Shown here: positions 7,456-14,727 of the stretch, one piece after another | Layout of the letters: every line of letters begins with the position of its first letter | Position numbering within the stretch: position 1 is the first letter of the stretch | Assembly (NCBI GenBank): GCA_049969495.1 | Contig: JBMFOT010000059.1 | Location: forward strand, 1 to 21,775 | Origin: HRBIN16 sp049969495 | GTDB lineage: Bacteria > Armatimonadota > HRBIN16 | Direction of reading: 5' to 3' | DNA: 21,775 nucleotides | Made by a program: the position numbers and the translations under genes | Notes under the pieces: generated by a model | Seen by the model: the letters and a program-made list of their open reading frames with translations, nothing else | Databases searched by the model: none | What the model was told of the DNA's origin: nothing

Positions 7456-8514
7456 TCATGTCCCCAGCCACTTGCGGTAGATGGCTTCAAAGATACGGAT
7501 ATCCTGGAGCGCGTCCTCGCCAGAAGAACGGAACCGCTCGCCGGTGCGCACGCAGTGGATAAAGTGCGCTGCCTCGCGCTGGAACGACCACGACCAGCCC
7601 TCTTGGGGGAAGGGGCGCAGGTACTCCGGTGTGTCGCCTGCACGGTACACTTCCACCTCAGCGCAAGCGTTGCGCAATAGCAGAGACGGCGAGGTTGCTT
7701 TCACCCAGCCCTTCTGGAAGTATACCTGGGTGTCCTCGTCCCATTTGTGCGCCGCCAGCGAGCCGGTCTCCAGCGCCACGCGCACGCCTCCCATCTTGAG
7801 CACCGCCACGCCTGTATAGCCATCGTCATCGAGGTCTGCCGACACTACCTGCCAATCGTCTCCCGCTTCCAGCAGCCATCGAGCAAGGTTTACGTTGTGG
7901 GTGAATACCTGCAGGTAGTTCGTGTAGCTCTGGTGGTAACGTTCGGGCAGCCATTCGGGTACTTCGAGAGGCGTGCTCGGATACGGTTCGTCTGTACCGA
8001 TAACCGTCGCGGAGTTTCCTGCCGTCCAGTGACCGCCGAAGCAGCGAGCACGCAGATAGAAAAGTTTGCCCAGCTCGCCTGACCGGCGGTAGGTGTCTAT
8101 CAACTGCTTTGCCAGCTCAATACCTGCGTCGTAGCGTTTCATGTATGCCACCATCAGCCGACCGCCGCCCTCACGCGCCGCCTGCAACATGCGTTCGGCA
8201 CGCTCTACCGTTAGCGCCATCGGTTTTTCCATGTATACCGGCTTGCCAGCCCGAAGTGCATCCTCCGCTACCTGCGCCTGATGCACGAAGTGCGCCGATA
8301 CCGCCACCGCATCGATGTCTGGGTCTAATAGCAGTTCGCTGTGCGTGGTGTACACGCGAGGGATGCCGAAGCGTTCCGCCACCCTCTGCGCCAACTGGGG
8401 ACGCATTTCCGCCAGCGCCACCACTTCGCAATCGGGCAGGGCGGTAAAATTGGGCAGGTGTACCGCTTGTGCCATGAAGCCTGCCCCAACGTATCCCAGA
8501 CGAACCTTTTCCAT
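7456..8514 (-). CDS. Gfo/Idh/MocA-family NAD(P)-dependent oxidoreductase
   Basis: A 352-residue sugar or inositol dehydrogenase-like protein. The N-terminal Rossmann fold starts with GYVGAGFMA (7-15), the dinucleotide-binding glycine motif. The family signature EKP is at 96-98 (MEKPMALTVERAERM), with Lys 97 the expected catalytic or substrate-binding residue. MVAYMKRYDAG (about 121-131) begins the C-terminal alpha/beta domain. I chose ATG 8514 rather than the in-frame upstream start at 8571 because it has GGAGG 7 nt before it, begins exactly at the Rossmann strand and does not overlap the preceding gene. It lies 16 nt after the TIM-barrel isomerase gene, so the two are co-transcribed. Such pairs commonly interconvert or oxidise sugars, but the substrate cannot be read from sequence. 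Confidence 0.92.
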   Translation of the reverse strand: MEKVRLGYVGAGFMAQAVHLPNFTALPDCEVVALAEMRPQLAQRVAERFGIPRVYTTHSELLLDPDIDAVAVSAHFVHQAQVAEDALRAGKPVYMEKPMALTVERAERMLQAAREGGGRLMVAYMKRYDAGIELAKQLIDTYRRSGELGKLFYLRARCFGGHWTAGNSATVIGTDEPYPSTPLEVPEWLPERYHQSYTNYLQVFTHNVNLARWLLEAGDDWQVVSADLDDDGYTGVAVLKMGGVRVALETGSLAAHKWDEDTQVYFQKGWVKATSPSLLLRNACAEVEVYRAGDTPEYLRPFPQEGWSWSFQREAAHFIHCVRTGERFRSSGEDALQDIRIFEAIYRKWLGT

Positions 8515-8530
8515 GTTGTCGCCTCCTCTC

Positions 8531-9355
8531 TCACACCTTCGCCAGCACTGCATCCAGCGCGGCTTTGGCATTGCGGATGACGTTCTCGTGCGTATCTGCC
8601 CAGTAGTCGCGATTAAAGATTTCGATGCTCAGAAAGCCTTTGTATCCCACCTCGTGTTTGAGGATGCGAAACTCCTCCACGAGGGGGATGGCGCCGTGCC
8701 CGGGATAGACGCGGTGGCTATCGTTCAGCTGCTCGCGCGGCAGGTTGGGGCAGTCGTTCACGTGTACAATCAGCAGATGCTCACGCGGCAGCCTGCGTAT
8801 CTCGTCCAGCAGGATACCCGATTTGTAGTAATGGAAGGTGTCCATCATGATGCCCACATTGCGGCTGGTAGACGCCCCTACCACAGCCAGTGCCTGTCGG
8901 GGACCGGGCATGAAGGGCGCACCGCCGATAGGCTCCAGAGCGCATTTCACCTCATATTGCCCGCTGACCTCGCCGTAACGCTGGGCGGATTTGCCTGCCC
9001 GCTCGATGGCTTCGGCGATACCCATGCCGGGCGGAGGGGCGTCGGCGGTGAAGCAAAGGAGGGTTTTACTACCCAGCTGGTGTGCGATGCGCGCGTATTT
9101 GTCGACGCGGCGCAGCTGTTCTTCCTGCTGGGCGGTGTCGAAGGCGAAGAAGGGAAACGCCATAATCGCCGCGACCTGAAGGCGATTTTTCGCCAGCTGG
9201 CGTTTGAGGTCGCTCATGGAGTGGCGTGTGAGGTAATCGTCGATTCGTCCCGCCTCTATCTCCACACCCTCGTAGCCGTATTTGCCCAGCAGGTCCAGTG
9301 TAGCATCCAGCGGTTTATCTGTCCCGCAGGTAATGGTGTTGAAACAGGTTTTCAT
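8531..9355 (-). CDS. Xylose-isomerase-like TIM-barrel sugar isomerase/epimerase
   Basis: A 274-residue protein of the sugar phosphate isomerase/epimerase superfamily (AP endonuclease 2/xylose isomerase-like barrel). The four expected metal ligands are visible: Glu 141 (ALEPIGG), Asp 172 (MMDTFHYY), His 198 (IVHVNDC) and Glu 245 (SIEIFNRDYW). KYGYEGVEIEAGRIDDYL near the N-terminus is the typical first-strand region. The likely chemistry is metal-dependent keto-sugar isomerisation or epimerisation, as in D-tagatose 3-epimerase or hydroxypyruvate isomerase relatives; the substrate is unknown. Shine-Dalgarno GGGGAGG precedes ATG 9355. It is first in a two-gene unit with the Gfo/Idh/MocA gene, so the pair probably serves one carbohydrate pathway. 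Confidence 0.9.
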   Translation of the reverse strand: MKTCFNTITCGTDKPLDATLDLLGKYGYEGVEIEAGRIDDYLTRHSMSDLKRQLAKNRLQVAAIMAFPFFAFDTAQQEEQLRRVDKYARIAHQLGSKTLLCFTADAPPPGMGIAEAIERAGKSAQRYGEVSGQYEVKCALEPIGGAPFMPGPRQALAVVGASTSRNVGIMMDTFHYYKSGILLDEIRRLPREHLLIVHVNDCPNLPREQLNDSHRVYPGHGAIPLVEEFRILKHEVGYKGFLSIEIFNRDYWADTHENVIRNAKAALDAVLAKV

Positions 9356-9411
9356 CGGCAGCCTCCCCCTGTAACGTGTTACTGATTCAGTTCTCCACGC
9401 GCAGGTTAACT

Positions 9412-9450
9412 CCCCTCTCCTTGTAGGAGAGGGGACGGGGGAGAGGTTAA
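9412..9450. repeat. Hairpin repeat, copy 2 (short form)
   Basis: CCCCTCTCCT (9412-9421) and AGGAGAGGGG (9425-9434) form a perfect 10-bp stem with a TGT loop. The right flank ACGGGGGAGAGGTTAA parallels the flank of the copy at 676-711 in the same orientation. The left half of copy 1, with its first hairpin and outer arm, is missing. It sits 56 nt upstream of the isomerase gene, in noncoding DNA. Confidence 0.7.
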
Positions 9451-9564
9451 ATCGTTTTATTTTTCAACGTTCATCAATCGTGGGCTTCAGCATGGTGAAA
9501 GACATAAAACCGCCTTGTTGGCATCCGAACAATAAGGTTCATTCTTTCTGGAGGGGAGGCTTCT

Positions 9565-9732
9565 GTCGAGCCCATTCTCATTCTGATACTGGTGGTATTG
9601 GCGGCGATAGCCTATTGGGCGAACACGCGCCCCAGGACGCTTCCTGAGCCGACTGCGCCCGGTTACTACACGGGACCGATGAAAGGCAAGGGAGCGAGGG
9701 CTACCGTTGCACCAGAGCAATTACCACCGTAA
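9565..9732 (+). CDS. Possible single-helix membrane microprotein without a canonical start
   Basis: A frame closed by TAA at 9730-9732 encodes VEPILILILVVLAAIAYWA (one strong membrane helix), then a Pro-rich, positively charged tail of about 36 residues ending EQLPP. A near-perfect Shine-Dalgarno run GGAGGGGAGG (9550-9559) stands 5 nt before GTC 9565. The frame has no ATG, GTG or TTG upstream of the helix back to the stop at 9505. GTC could be a mutated or miscalled GTG, or initiation could be at ATT 9574. The sequence looks protein-like rather than random, but expression is unproven. It faces the microprotein gene at 9781-9948 on the other strand. I recognise no family. Confidence 0.4.
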   Translation, partial: VEPILILILVVLAAIAYWANTRPRTLPEPTAPGYYTGPMKGKGARATVAPEQLPP

Positions 9733-9741
9733 CAAGCATCT

Positions 9742-9775
9742 GTGGGGGCGTCGCTGCAAGAAGAGGGGCGCCCTT
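9742..9775. terminator. Weak candidate terminator between the facing microprotein genes
   Basis: GGGCG can pair with CGCCC across an 18-nt spacer, and TTTT follows the right arm on the plus strand. The short stem and large loop make this a weak call. Its position just after the TAA at 9732 supports termination of the plus-strand reading frame. Confidence 0.3.
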
Positions 9776-9780
9776 TTCCG

Positions 9781-9948
9781 CTACTGTGCAACCGCAGACT
9801 GGCTGCGCGGCAGTGACTCGTATGAAACCTTCGCGCTATGCCAGAACGCCAACACAGCTATCAACAGCATCACCACAATCACCAGCGCAACCATCCACGC
9901 AGGCATATCCAGCGCACGGCGGTCATCGGCTTTTCCGTTATGAGACAT
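9781..9948 (-). CDS. Single-helix membrane microprotein
   Basis: A 55-residue protein beginning MSHNGKADDRRALD, followed by one membrane helix (about MVALVIVVMLLIAVLAFW, residues 18-35) and a short polar tail ending SQSAVAQ. I chose ATG 9948 over the in-frame ATG 9990 because CCGGAGG lies 8 nt before it. A well-formed promoter (TTGCCA, 17 nt, TATACT) is at 9998-10026 and points at it. The hydrophilic N-terminus with a mix of charges followed by a helix gives no clear prediction of topology. No homologous family comes to mind. Microproteins of this shape often bind larger membrane complexes, which is only a general possibility. Confidence 0.6.
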   Translation of the reverse strand: MSHNGKADDRRALDMPAWMVALVIVVMLLIAVLAFWHSAKVSYESLPRSQSAVAQ

Positions 9949-9997
9949 TTCGTTTGCCTCCGGGGTAACGGAACGAAACTCTTTCTCCACCGGTCAT

Positions 9998-10026
9998 AGT
10001 ATAATGGATGGTGGCGAATGTGGCAA
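9998..10026 (-). promoter_or_regulatory. Sigma70-type promoter for the microprotein, overlapping a plus-strand -10
   Basis: On the minus strand TTGCCA (10026-10021) and TATACT (10003-9998) are exactly 17 nt apart, close to consensus in both boxes. On the plus strand a perfect TATAAT occupies 10000-10005, so the -10 elements of two opposite promoters share four bases. The plus-strand -35 is poor. The two would drive the microprotein (minus) and the gene at 10063 (plus). Confidence 0.6.
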
Positions 10027-10062
10027 GATTCTCCAGAGGGCTTACAGCAGGAGGGAGATGCG

Positions 10063-10617
10063 ATGCCACAACCTGTTTCGGAACGACATCCGCTTAAGCA
10101 GCTGTTCGGCACGCTGGTGGAACAGGCGTTTACGCGCGTGCTGCAGGAGTACGAGCCGGACGTTTTGCGCTACATGGTGAACCTGTTGACCGAGTTCACC
10201 CATATCGATAACGTGTACCGAATCCGTGATGCTCGCGGCAGGGTATTGCGGGAAGTAGCGGAGATGCTAGCAGAGGGCGATGTGCTCCTGAACGCCACCT
10301 CCTTTGCACGCGAACGTGAGGTGCATCGCCATATCGGCGACTTTACGCTGTTCTGGTCCGGGGTATACCCTGAAGCGATGCCGCGTCTACGCCACGCCCT
10401 GAGCAAAGACGCGCTGATCGACTACGTGCAGCAGGGTAAGAAATCGTACTACATCGTTTCCACCTTCGAGGAGGGCGAGTGGCGGCGTGAGGCGCCGTTG
10501 TTCCGGCGGTTATCAGAACGGTTCGAGCTGTACATGTTCGGGCTGAATCTGGTACGCCAGGGATGGGAACGCCTCGCCCGAGAACACTTCGAGCGATGGC
10601 AACGCGGTCTACAATAA
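10063..10617 (+). CDS. Protein of unknown function with conserved-looking His/Trp motifs
   Basis: A soluble 184-residue protein with no signal peptide or membrane helix. I chose ATG 10063 over the upstream in-frame start at 10018 because GGAGGGAG lies a few bases before it and the upstream codons overlap the promoter region. Helical N-terminal half; distinctive phrases are EREVHRHIGDFTLFWSGVYP (about 99-118), GKKSYYIVSTF (about 130-140) and a basic C-terminal helix. The HRHIGD and FWSG motifs look like those of a conserved family of hypothetical proteins, but I cannot name it or give a role. It overlaps the convergent glycosyltransferase gene by 9 bp at its 3' end. A TATAAT at 10000-10005 is its probable -10. 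Confidence 0.8.
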   Translation: MPQPVSERHPLKQLFGTLVEQAFTRVLQEYEPDVLRYMVNLLTEFTHIDNVYRIRDARGRVLREVAEMLAEGDVLLNATSFAREREVHRHIGDFTLFWSGVYPEAMPRLRHALSKDALIDYVQQGKKSYYIVSTFEEGEWRREAPLFRRLSERFELYMFGLNLVRQGWERLAREHFERWQRGLQ

Positions 10618-11718
10618 CGCACGGTATATCCCGACAAGACGCCGGACATGCCCTTCCAGGGTGTATCGCTCGCATACAACCCGGCGGGCAGAGGTGGTCA
10701 TCGTTCGTCTTCTTTCCGCATCGGCAAGCAGGGTGTGTACCGCCTCGGCAAGAGCAGGCACATCGTTGGGCGGTGTTACGAGCCCGGTGCGCCCGTTCTC
10801 GATGATTTCCGCTGGCGCGCCCCGGTTTGCCGAGACCACTGCCGTGCCACAAGCCATCGCCTCCAGCACCACCAGCCCGAATGGTTCGGGGCGCGTGCTG
10901 CAATGCACCAGCACATCCGCGGCGGCGATGACGGGGGCAATATCGCGCCGGAATCCCAGCCAGCGCACCTGTGGTTCGATGCTTTGCGCCCTCGCCCTCA
11001 TTCTCGCTGCGTAACGATGGTCGCCCATGCTGGCGTCGCCCGCGAGCCAGAAGACAGGCAAAGGGTTTTCCCGTTTCTGCCACAGGTGCTGTGCCATTTG
11101 CAGAAAGAGGTGTTGCCCCTTAAAGGGCATCAAGCGTCCTGCATGGAGCACCACCGGAGCGTTCGCCGGAGTTTCGAATAACTGACGCACCTGACCGCGT
11201 TGTGCACCTCCTAAAGGGGTAAATGTGCGGACGTCTACACCGTGAGGCGCCAGATGAACCTTATACCGCAGCCCATCGCCAAACTGTTTCTGGAGAACCT
11301 GTGAGTATGCCACCACTGCCTGTGCGTAGCGTTGGGCAACCATCCGCAGCCATAACCTCTGCCAGAGGAAGGGAAACAGGTCATGTATCGACCACACCAT
11401 CGGCACGTGCAGCTGACGGCAGAGACGACCGGCGAACCAGCCCGCACGTACAGAGTAAGCGTGCACGAGGTCGCAGCACATAATCGCCTGACGAAGGCTC
11501 TGTATGTCCCCGGCACAGGGTTTGTCCCGGTGTCGCAGTGAGGGAATCTGTACCGGCACCACCTCTACACCTATGGCGTGTGCTTCCTCCGCCAGTGCGC
11601 CCGGCGGACAGGCGAGCACCGGCTGTATCTGCTCTCGAGGCAGATTCTCCAGCACGCGCAGCAGGCTGATTTCCGCTCCACCCAGTCCTCCCCACTGGTT
11701 CACATAGAGCACCTTCAT
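10609..11718 (-). CDS. GT-B fold glycosyltransferase, family 4-like
   Basis: A 369-residue retaining glycosyltransferase of the GT4 type. The N-terminal acceptor-side domain begins MKVLYVNQWGGLGGAEISLL, with the Gly-rich loop typical of these enzymes. The C-terminal nucleotide-sugar domain contains VVLHAGRLMPFKGQ and the EX7E motif in RPEPFGLVVLEAMACG. It should transfer a sugar from a nucleotide donor to a lipid-linked or surface glycan at the cytoplasmic membrane; donor and acceptor are unknown. The start is ATG 11718, whose ATGA overlaps the stop of the upstream glycosyltransferase, with GGGGAG upstream; the GTG at 11730 is a less likely alternative. It ends with TAG at 10611-10609, inside the end of the convergent gene. 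Confidence 0.92.
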   Translation of the reverse strand: MKVLYVNQWGGLGGAEISLLRVLENLPREQIQPVLACPPGALAEEAHAIGVEVVPVQIPSLRHRDKPCAGDIQSLRQAIMCCDLVHAYSVRAGWFAGRLCRQLHVPMVWSIHDLFPFLWQRLWLRMVAQRYAQAVVAYSQVLQKQFGDGLRYKVHLAPHGVDVRTFTPLGGAQRGQVRQLFETPANAPVVLHAGRLMPFKGQHLFLQMAQHLWQKRENPLPVFWLAGDASMGDHRYAARMRARAQSIEPQVRWLGFRRDIAPVIAAADVLVHCSTRPEPFGLVVLEAMACGTAVVSANRGAPAEIIENGRTGLVTPPNDVPALAEAVHTLLADAERRRTMTTSARRVVCERYTLEGHVRRLVGIYRALL

Positions 11719-12827
11719 GACGCTCCCCACTCGCGATAGGCTTGCACCAGCTGCCTGGTGATTTCTCTCCAGCTGTACTGTAAGGCAAACTCCCGCAGGC
11801 GCGCCCGATGGTCGGGGGAATGACCCTCTTCCGCACTGCGCAGCACTTTCTCTGCCAGAGCCTGTATGTCGTTCGGCGGTGCGCTAAGGCATACCTCGCC
11901 CGCCCACTCGTTCAGCGCAGGGGTGTCAGCAATGACGGCGGGGGTACCGCAAGCCAGCGACTCAAGCACCGGTAAGCCGAAGCCCTCTCGCAAAGAGGGG
12001 AAGAGCAATACGTCACAGGTTTGGTATAACCGGAGCAGGCGTGTATCATCTAGCGCTACCTCTGTGTGGAGGCAGTCGACAATGCCCAGTTCCTGCGCCA
12101 TCTGTTGAAGCGACGGGGAGAGCGGTTGCCCTGCCTTTATCCACCGCACCGGATGCCCGGCGTGGCGCAGATACGCCACGGTGTGCAGGACGGCGGGAAT
12201 GTTCTTGTAGGGCGCATTGGAGCCGACATGCAGCAGCACGATTTCCTGTCTACCGTAGCCCATCTCCTGCCGATAGCGATGGCGTTCCTCCTTCCGTAGG
12301 GGAACGAAGAAATCGGTGTCTACGCCATCGTGTACTACCCTTAATCGCTCCGGCGTGATGGGAAGAAAACGCAAAACATCCTGTGCTGTTGTACGGCTAC
12401 ACGCGACAACGCCGTCTGCGCAGGAGATGTCGCGCACGGTTAGTCGGTAGAGTCGTTGCCCCAGCCAGCGACTGAACGGGCGGCGGTAAACGACATCCCC
12501 GGCTGCCAGAGGAATCAGGTCATGGCAGGCAACCACCTTCAGGTGAGCGCGTACCGCAGGGAGTAGAAAAGACTCGCTGTGGTCCACTATATGTAACACA
12601 TCGCAAGGCGGAATACGCTCTGCCAGGCGCTGCAGATATCGGCGGGTGAACAGCACATACAACACGTGAACCGCTGCGGTAGGGAGGCGTCGCTGCAGAA
12701 CAGCGGGCGAGGAAGGGCTGGCGTAGCGGATGTGCGAGGGCACCGGCAGATAGCGATGCAATGCCTGCGCGACCCGCTTCATGCTTGGAGCAATACTTGG
12801 ATGTGCTTGTAGCAATGTGACGTGCAT
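11715..12827 (-). CDS. GT-B fold glycosyltransferase, family 4-like
   Basis: A 370-residue glycosyltransferase and the first gene of a coupled pair. Family markers are VVHDGVDTDFF (about 165-175), the donor-domain strand IVLLHVGSNAPYKN and the EX7E motif in REGFGLPVLESLACGTP. The N-terminus MHVTLLQAHPSIAPSMKRVA suggests the usual first strand and loop. It probably acts with the next gene in adding sequential sugars to a surface polysaccharide or glycolipid. There is no good Shine-Dalgarno before ATG 12827, unlike most genes here, so it may be translated from a weak or atypical site. No wzx, wzy or nucleotide-sugar synthesis genes are near, so this is an isolated pair rather than a full polysaccharide locus. 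Confidence 0.92.
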   Translation of the reverse strand: MHVTLLQAHPSIAPSMKRVAQALHRYLPVPSHIRYASPSSPAVLQRRLPTAAVHVLYVLFTRRYLQRLAERIPPCDVLHIVDHSESFLLPAVRAHLKVVACHDLIPLAAGDVVYRRPFSRWLGQRLYRLTVRDISCADGVVACSRTTAQDVLRFLPITPERLRVVHDGVDTDFFVPLRKEERHRYRQEMGYGRQEIVLLHVGSNAPYKNIPAVLHTVAYLRHAGHPVRWIKAGQPLSPSLQQMAQELGIVDCLHTEVALDDTRLLRLYQTCDVLLFPSLREGFGLPVLESLACGTPAVIADTPALNEWAGEVCLSAPPNDIQALAEKVLRSAEEGHSPDHRARLREFALQYSWREITRQLVQAYREWGAS

Positions 12828-12899
12828 AGCGCAGAATCTTTTCGCCGCATCGAACGCGAATTACTACTCTAAAAACACCCCTAGAGAAACCTGTAAGCT

Positions 12900-12928
12900 T
12901 TGCCGATGATAATAACAGCAAATATATG
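12900..12928 (+). promoter_or_regulatory. Candidate promoter for the HTH/diguanylate cyclase pair
   Basis: TTGCCG (12900-12905) and TATATG (12923-12928) are 17 nt apart. The -10 overlaps the first possible ATG of the HTH gene (12926), so if this promoter is real, translation starts later, at ATG 12944 or 12995. Just upstream is a short inverted repeat CTCTA (12867-12871) / TAGAG (12882-12886) that might be an operator. Confidence 0.35.
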
Positions 12929-13192
12929 CAAACAGAGCGAAAAATGAGCGAACGAGCACGGGAAAGAAACAAAGAACCCACGAGCATTGAAGTAATGAGC
13001 GTGCGCGAGCTTGCGGAATATCTTCGTATCTCTGTGCACACCGTTTACCGCCTGGCCGAACAAGGCAAGTTGCCGGGGCGCAAGGTAGGTAAGCACTGGC
13101 GTTTTCACAGGGACGTCATTGTCGCGTGGCTGGCAACACATCGGGGGGAGGACGCCCTGTACGGCGCCGCGAGTGGAGGTATCCTTGAATGA
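12926..13192 (+). CDS. Excisionase/MerR-type helix-turn-helix DNA-binding protein
   Basis: An 88-residue protein whose residues about 24-72 form a winged helix-turn-helix of the excisionase (HTH_17) type: MSVRELAEYLRISVHTVYRL, then GKLPGRKVGKHWRFHRDVIVAWL. The wing with KVGKHWRF is diagnostic. These proteins bind DNA; some are phage excisionases, but most chromosomal ones act as small regulators. No integrase or attachment site is nearby, so a regulatory role is more likely. Its stop overlaps the start of the diguanylate cyclase by ATGA (13189-13192), so the two are made together. The start is uncertain: ATG 12926, 12944 and 12995 are all in frame and none has a strong Shine-Dalgarno; the candidate promoter favours one of the later two. 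Confidence 0.88.
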   Translation: MQTERKMSERARERNKEPTSIEVMSVRELAEYLRISVHTVYRLAEQGKLPGRKVGKHWRFHRDVIVAWLATHRGEDALYGAASGGILE

Positions 13193-14526
13193 CGGTTGAG
13201 AGAAGCAGCAGTCACGTCACCACTGCCGGTGTGAAGACGCTCCCTGCACTACATCTTGCCTCTTTGCCTCGAGCGACGGCGAGGGCGATGGAGCAGCTGA
13301 TGGACACGATGCTGTCTGCGCTACGTGTAGACGCCGGAGCCATTTGGGTAGAGCATGAGCATAACACCTATTCGCTCGTTATGCGCAACATTGCCATCCT
13401 GGAGATGCAGGCGCTGCAGCAGGCGATAGCGAACTGCAGTCAGCAGTATCCGGTGATGCTACAGGCTGGCGGTCAAAACTATGTGGTGTCCTGCGCAGGG
13501 TATCCCCTGCTGAAGATTTACGCTGCGGTCAGAGTGCAGTCCGCACGTCCCCTGTACCGGCGATTGATGCCCCGCTTCACGCGGCTAGCGCAGACCCTGT
13601 TGCAAGTAAATACCTCCCCAATAGGGATGCCGGCAGAGGACACCAGCCACCAGGCTTACCGCGTCGTCGTGGAGAACTCCCTGCGTCGGTTGTGTGAGCT
13701 GATGCAGGCGACAGGCTGTACACTGCTGTGGTTCTCCTCCTGGAACAACTCTTGGCATCGGTTTGCGGTGGGTAGTGTGCCAAGCTGGTTGTATCAACAT
13801 CTCTGGGAGATGCCCTCGCCGGGCGATGGACTGGGATCCTGGGCAAGGGGTATAGAAGCTCTTGTCCGACGTCGTGGGCCGTATTGCGTGGGCGAGGAGC
13901 TGACCGTTCGCGATATGGTCAAGGGGTGCATTTTCGTGTGGCGAGATAAAACGCACGGAGATTTTACCGGCGAGGAGGTGGAGTGGTTGCGGGTTACCGT
14001 GCAGATGATCGCCGCTTCGCTGGACGTGCTGGAAACGCAAACCGAGCTGCTACAGAAGGTATATCAGGACCCACTGACCGGTGTGTTCAATCGCCTCTAC
14101 TTCGAGACCGCTTACCGTCAGACTCTACACAACGCACAGCGGCATCCCCGTCCGGTATCTCTGCTGCTGATGGATATCGATAATTTCAAGCGTATCAACG
14201 ACACTTTCGGGCATGAGACCGGTGACATGGTGTTGCAGCTGGTGGGACAGGTACTGCAGCAAGTGCGGGCTGGTGATGTTCCGGCGCGCTACGGCGGTGA
14301 TGAGTTCGTGGTGCTGCTGCCGGATACCGATAAGACCGGGGCACGGGTGCTGGCACAGCGGCTTCAGAGTGCACTGAAGCTGGCTTCCGAACAGCTGGGT
14401 TTGCCGTTTCCGATTAGGGTCAGCATTGGTTGTGCTACCGTTACCAACGGCGATCCCAGCCTGTTACTGCTGGCAGACCAGGACATGTACGTGCAGAAAC
14501 ATGTGGAAAAAGCAAGCGCTGGATAA
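13189..14526 (+). CDS. GAF-like and GGDEF diguanylate cyclase
   Basis: A 445-residue cytoplasmic signalling enzyme that should make cyclic-di-GMP from two GTP. The C-terminal GGDEF domain starts at DPLTGVFNRLYFE (about 294) and has the intact active site GGDEF at 369-373. It also has the inhibitory I-site RAGD at 360-363, exactly five residues before the active site, so product inhibition is expected. MDIDNFKRINDTFGHETGD carries the metal- and substrate-contacting residues. The N-terminal 280 residues look like two GAF-type sensor domains (about 25-135 and 150-285), with no membrane helix, so the signal is probably a cytoplasmic ligand or protein. No EAL or HD-GYP domain is present. The gene is translationally coupled to the HTH protein, suggesting a joint regulatory unit. 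Confidence 0.94.
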   Translation: MTVERSSSHVTTAGVKTLPALHLASLPRATARAMEQLMDTMLSALRVDAGAIWVEHEHNTYSLVMRNIAILEMQALQQAIANCSQQYPVMLQAGGQNYVVSCAGYPLLKIYAAVRVQSARPLYRRLMPRFTRLAQTLLQVNTSPIGMPAEDTSHQAYRVVVENSLRRLCELMQATGCTLLWFSSWNNSWHRFAVGSVPSWLYQHLWEMPSPGDGLGSWARGIEALVRRRGPYCVGEELTVRDMVKGCIFVWRDKTHGDFTGEEVEWLRVTVQMIAASLDVLETQTELLQKVYQDPLTGVFNRLYFETAYRQTLHNAQRHPRPVSLLLMDIDNFKRINDTFGHETGDMVLQLVGQVLQQVRAGDVPARYGGDEFVVLLPDTDKTGARVLAQRLQSALKLASEQLGLPFPIRVSIGCATVTNGDPSLLLLADQDMYVQKHVEKASAG

Positions 14527-14659
14527 TTCCACGAGCAAACTCCTTCTACACGCGGCTGACTTTACGCGCACGTAGAATAAGTATGTGTGCTCTTAGTCTG
14601 TCAAGTGTGATTCTTGGAATATGAGCCGGGTGGCTATGCTTACCTATCTTCTTATGACG

Positions 14660-14688
14660 TTGACACCTCGTGTTGGCTGAGGTAAACT
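14660..14688 (+). promoter_or_regulatory. Strong sigma70-type promoter for dxs
   Basis: TTGACA (14660-14665), a perfect -35, and TAAACT (14683-14688), a 4-of-6 match to TATAAT, are spaced by 17 nt. The expected start of transcription is near 14695, giving a leader of about 33 nt before the GTG of dxs. The rest of the 14527-14727 gap shows no gene or clear terminator. Confidence 0.65.
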
Positions 14689-14727
14689 GATTAGCGTAAC
14701 GAATCCCTCAGAAAAAGGAGAACGTAC

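Noticed and set aside
8315..9385. Plus-strand frame of 356 codons opposite the dehydrogenase and isomerase genes
   Set aside because: Antisense shadow; both minus-strand genes have catalytic motifs and good ribosome sites.
9487..9720. Minus-strand 77-codon frame in the 9.5 kb gap
   Set aside because: Arg/Ser-rich without a ribosome site; the plus-strand frame over the same bases has a membrane helix and a strong Shine-Dalgarno.
12926..13192. Phage or integrative-element excisionase marking an island boundary
   Set aside because: No integrase, attachment repeats or phage genes nearby; the protein is coupled to a diguanylate cyclase instead.
14527..14659. Riboswitch ahead of dxs
   Set aside because: The predicted leader is only about 33 nt and no conserved aptamer core (such as a thiamine diphosphate element) is visible.
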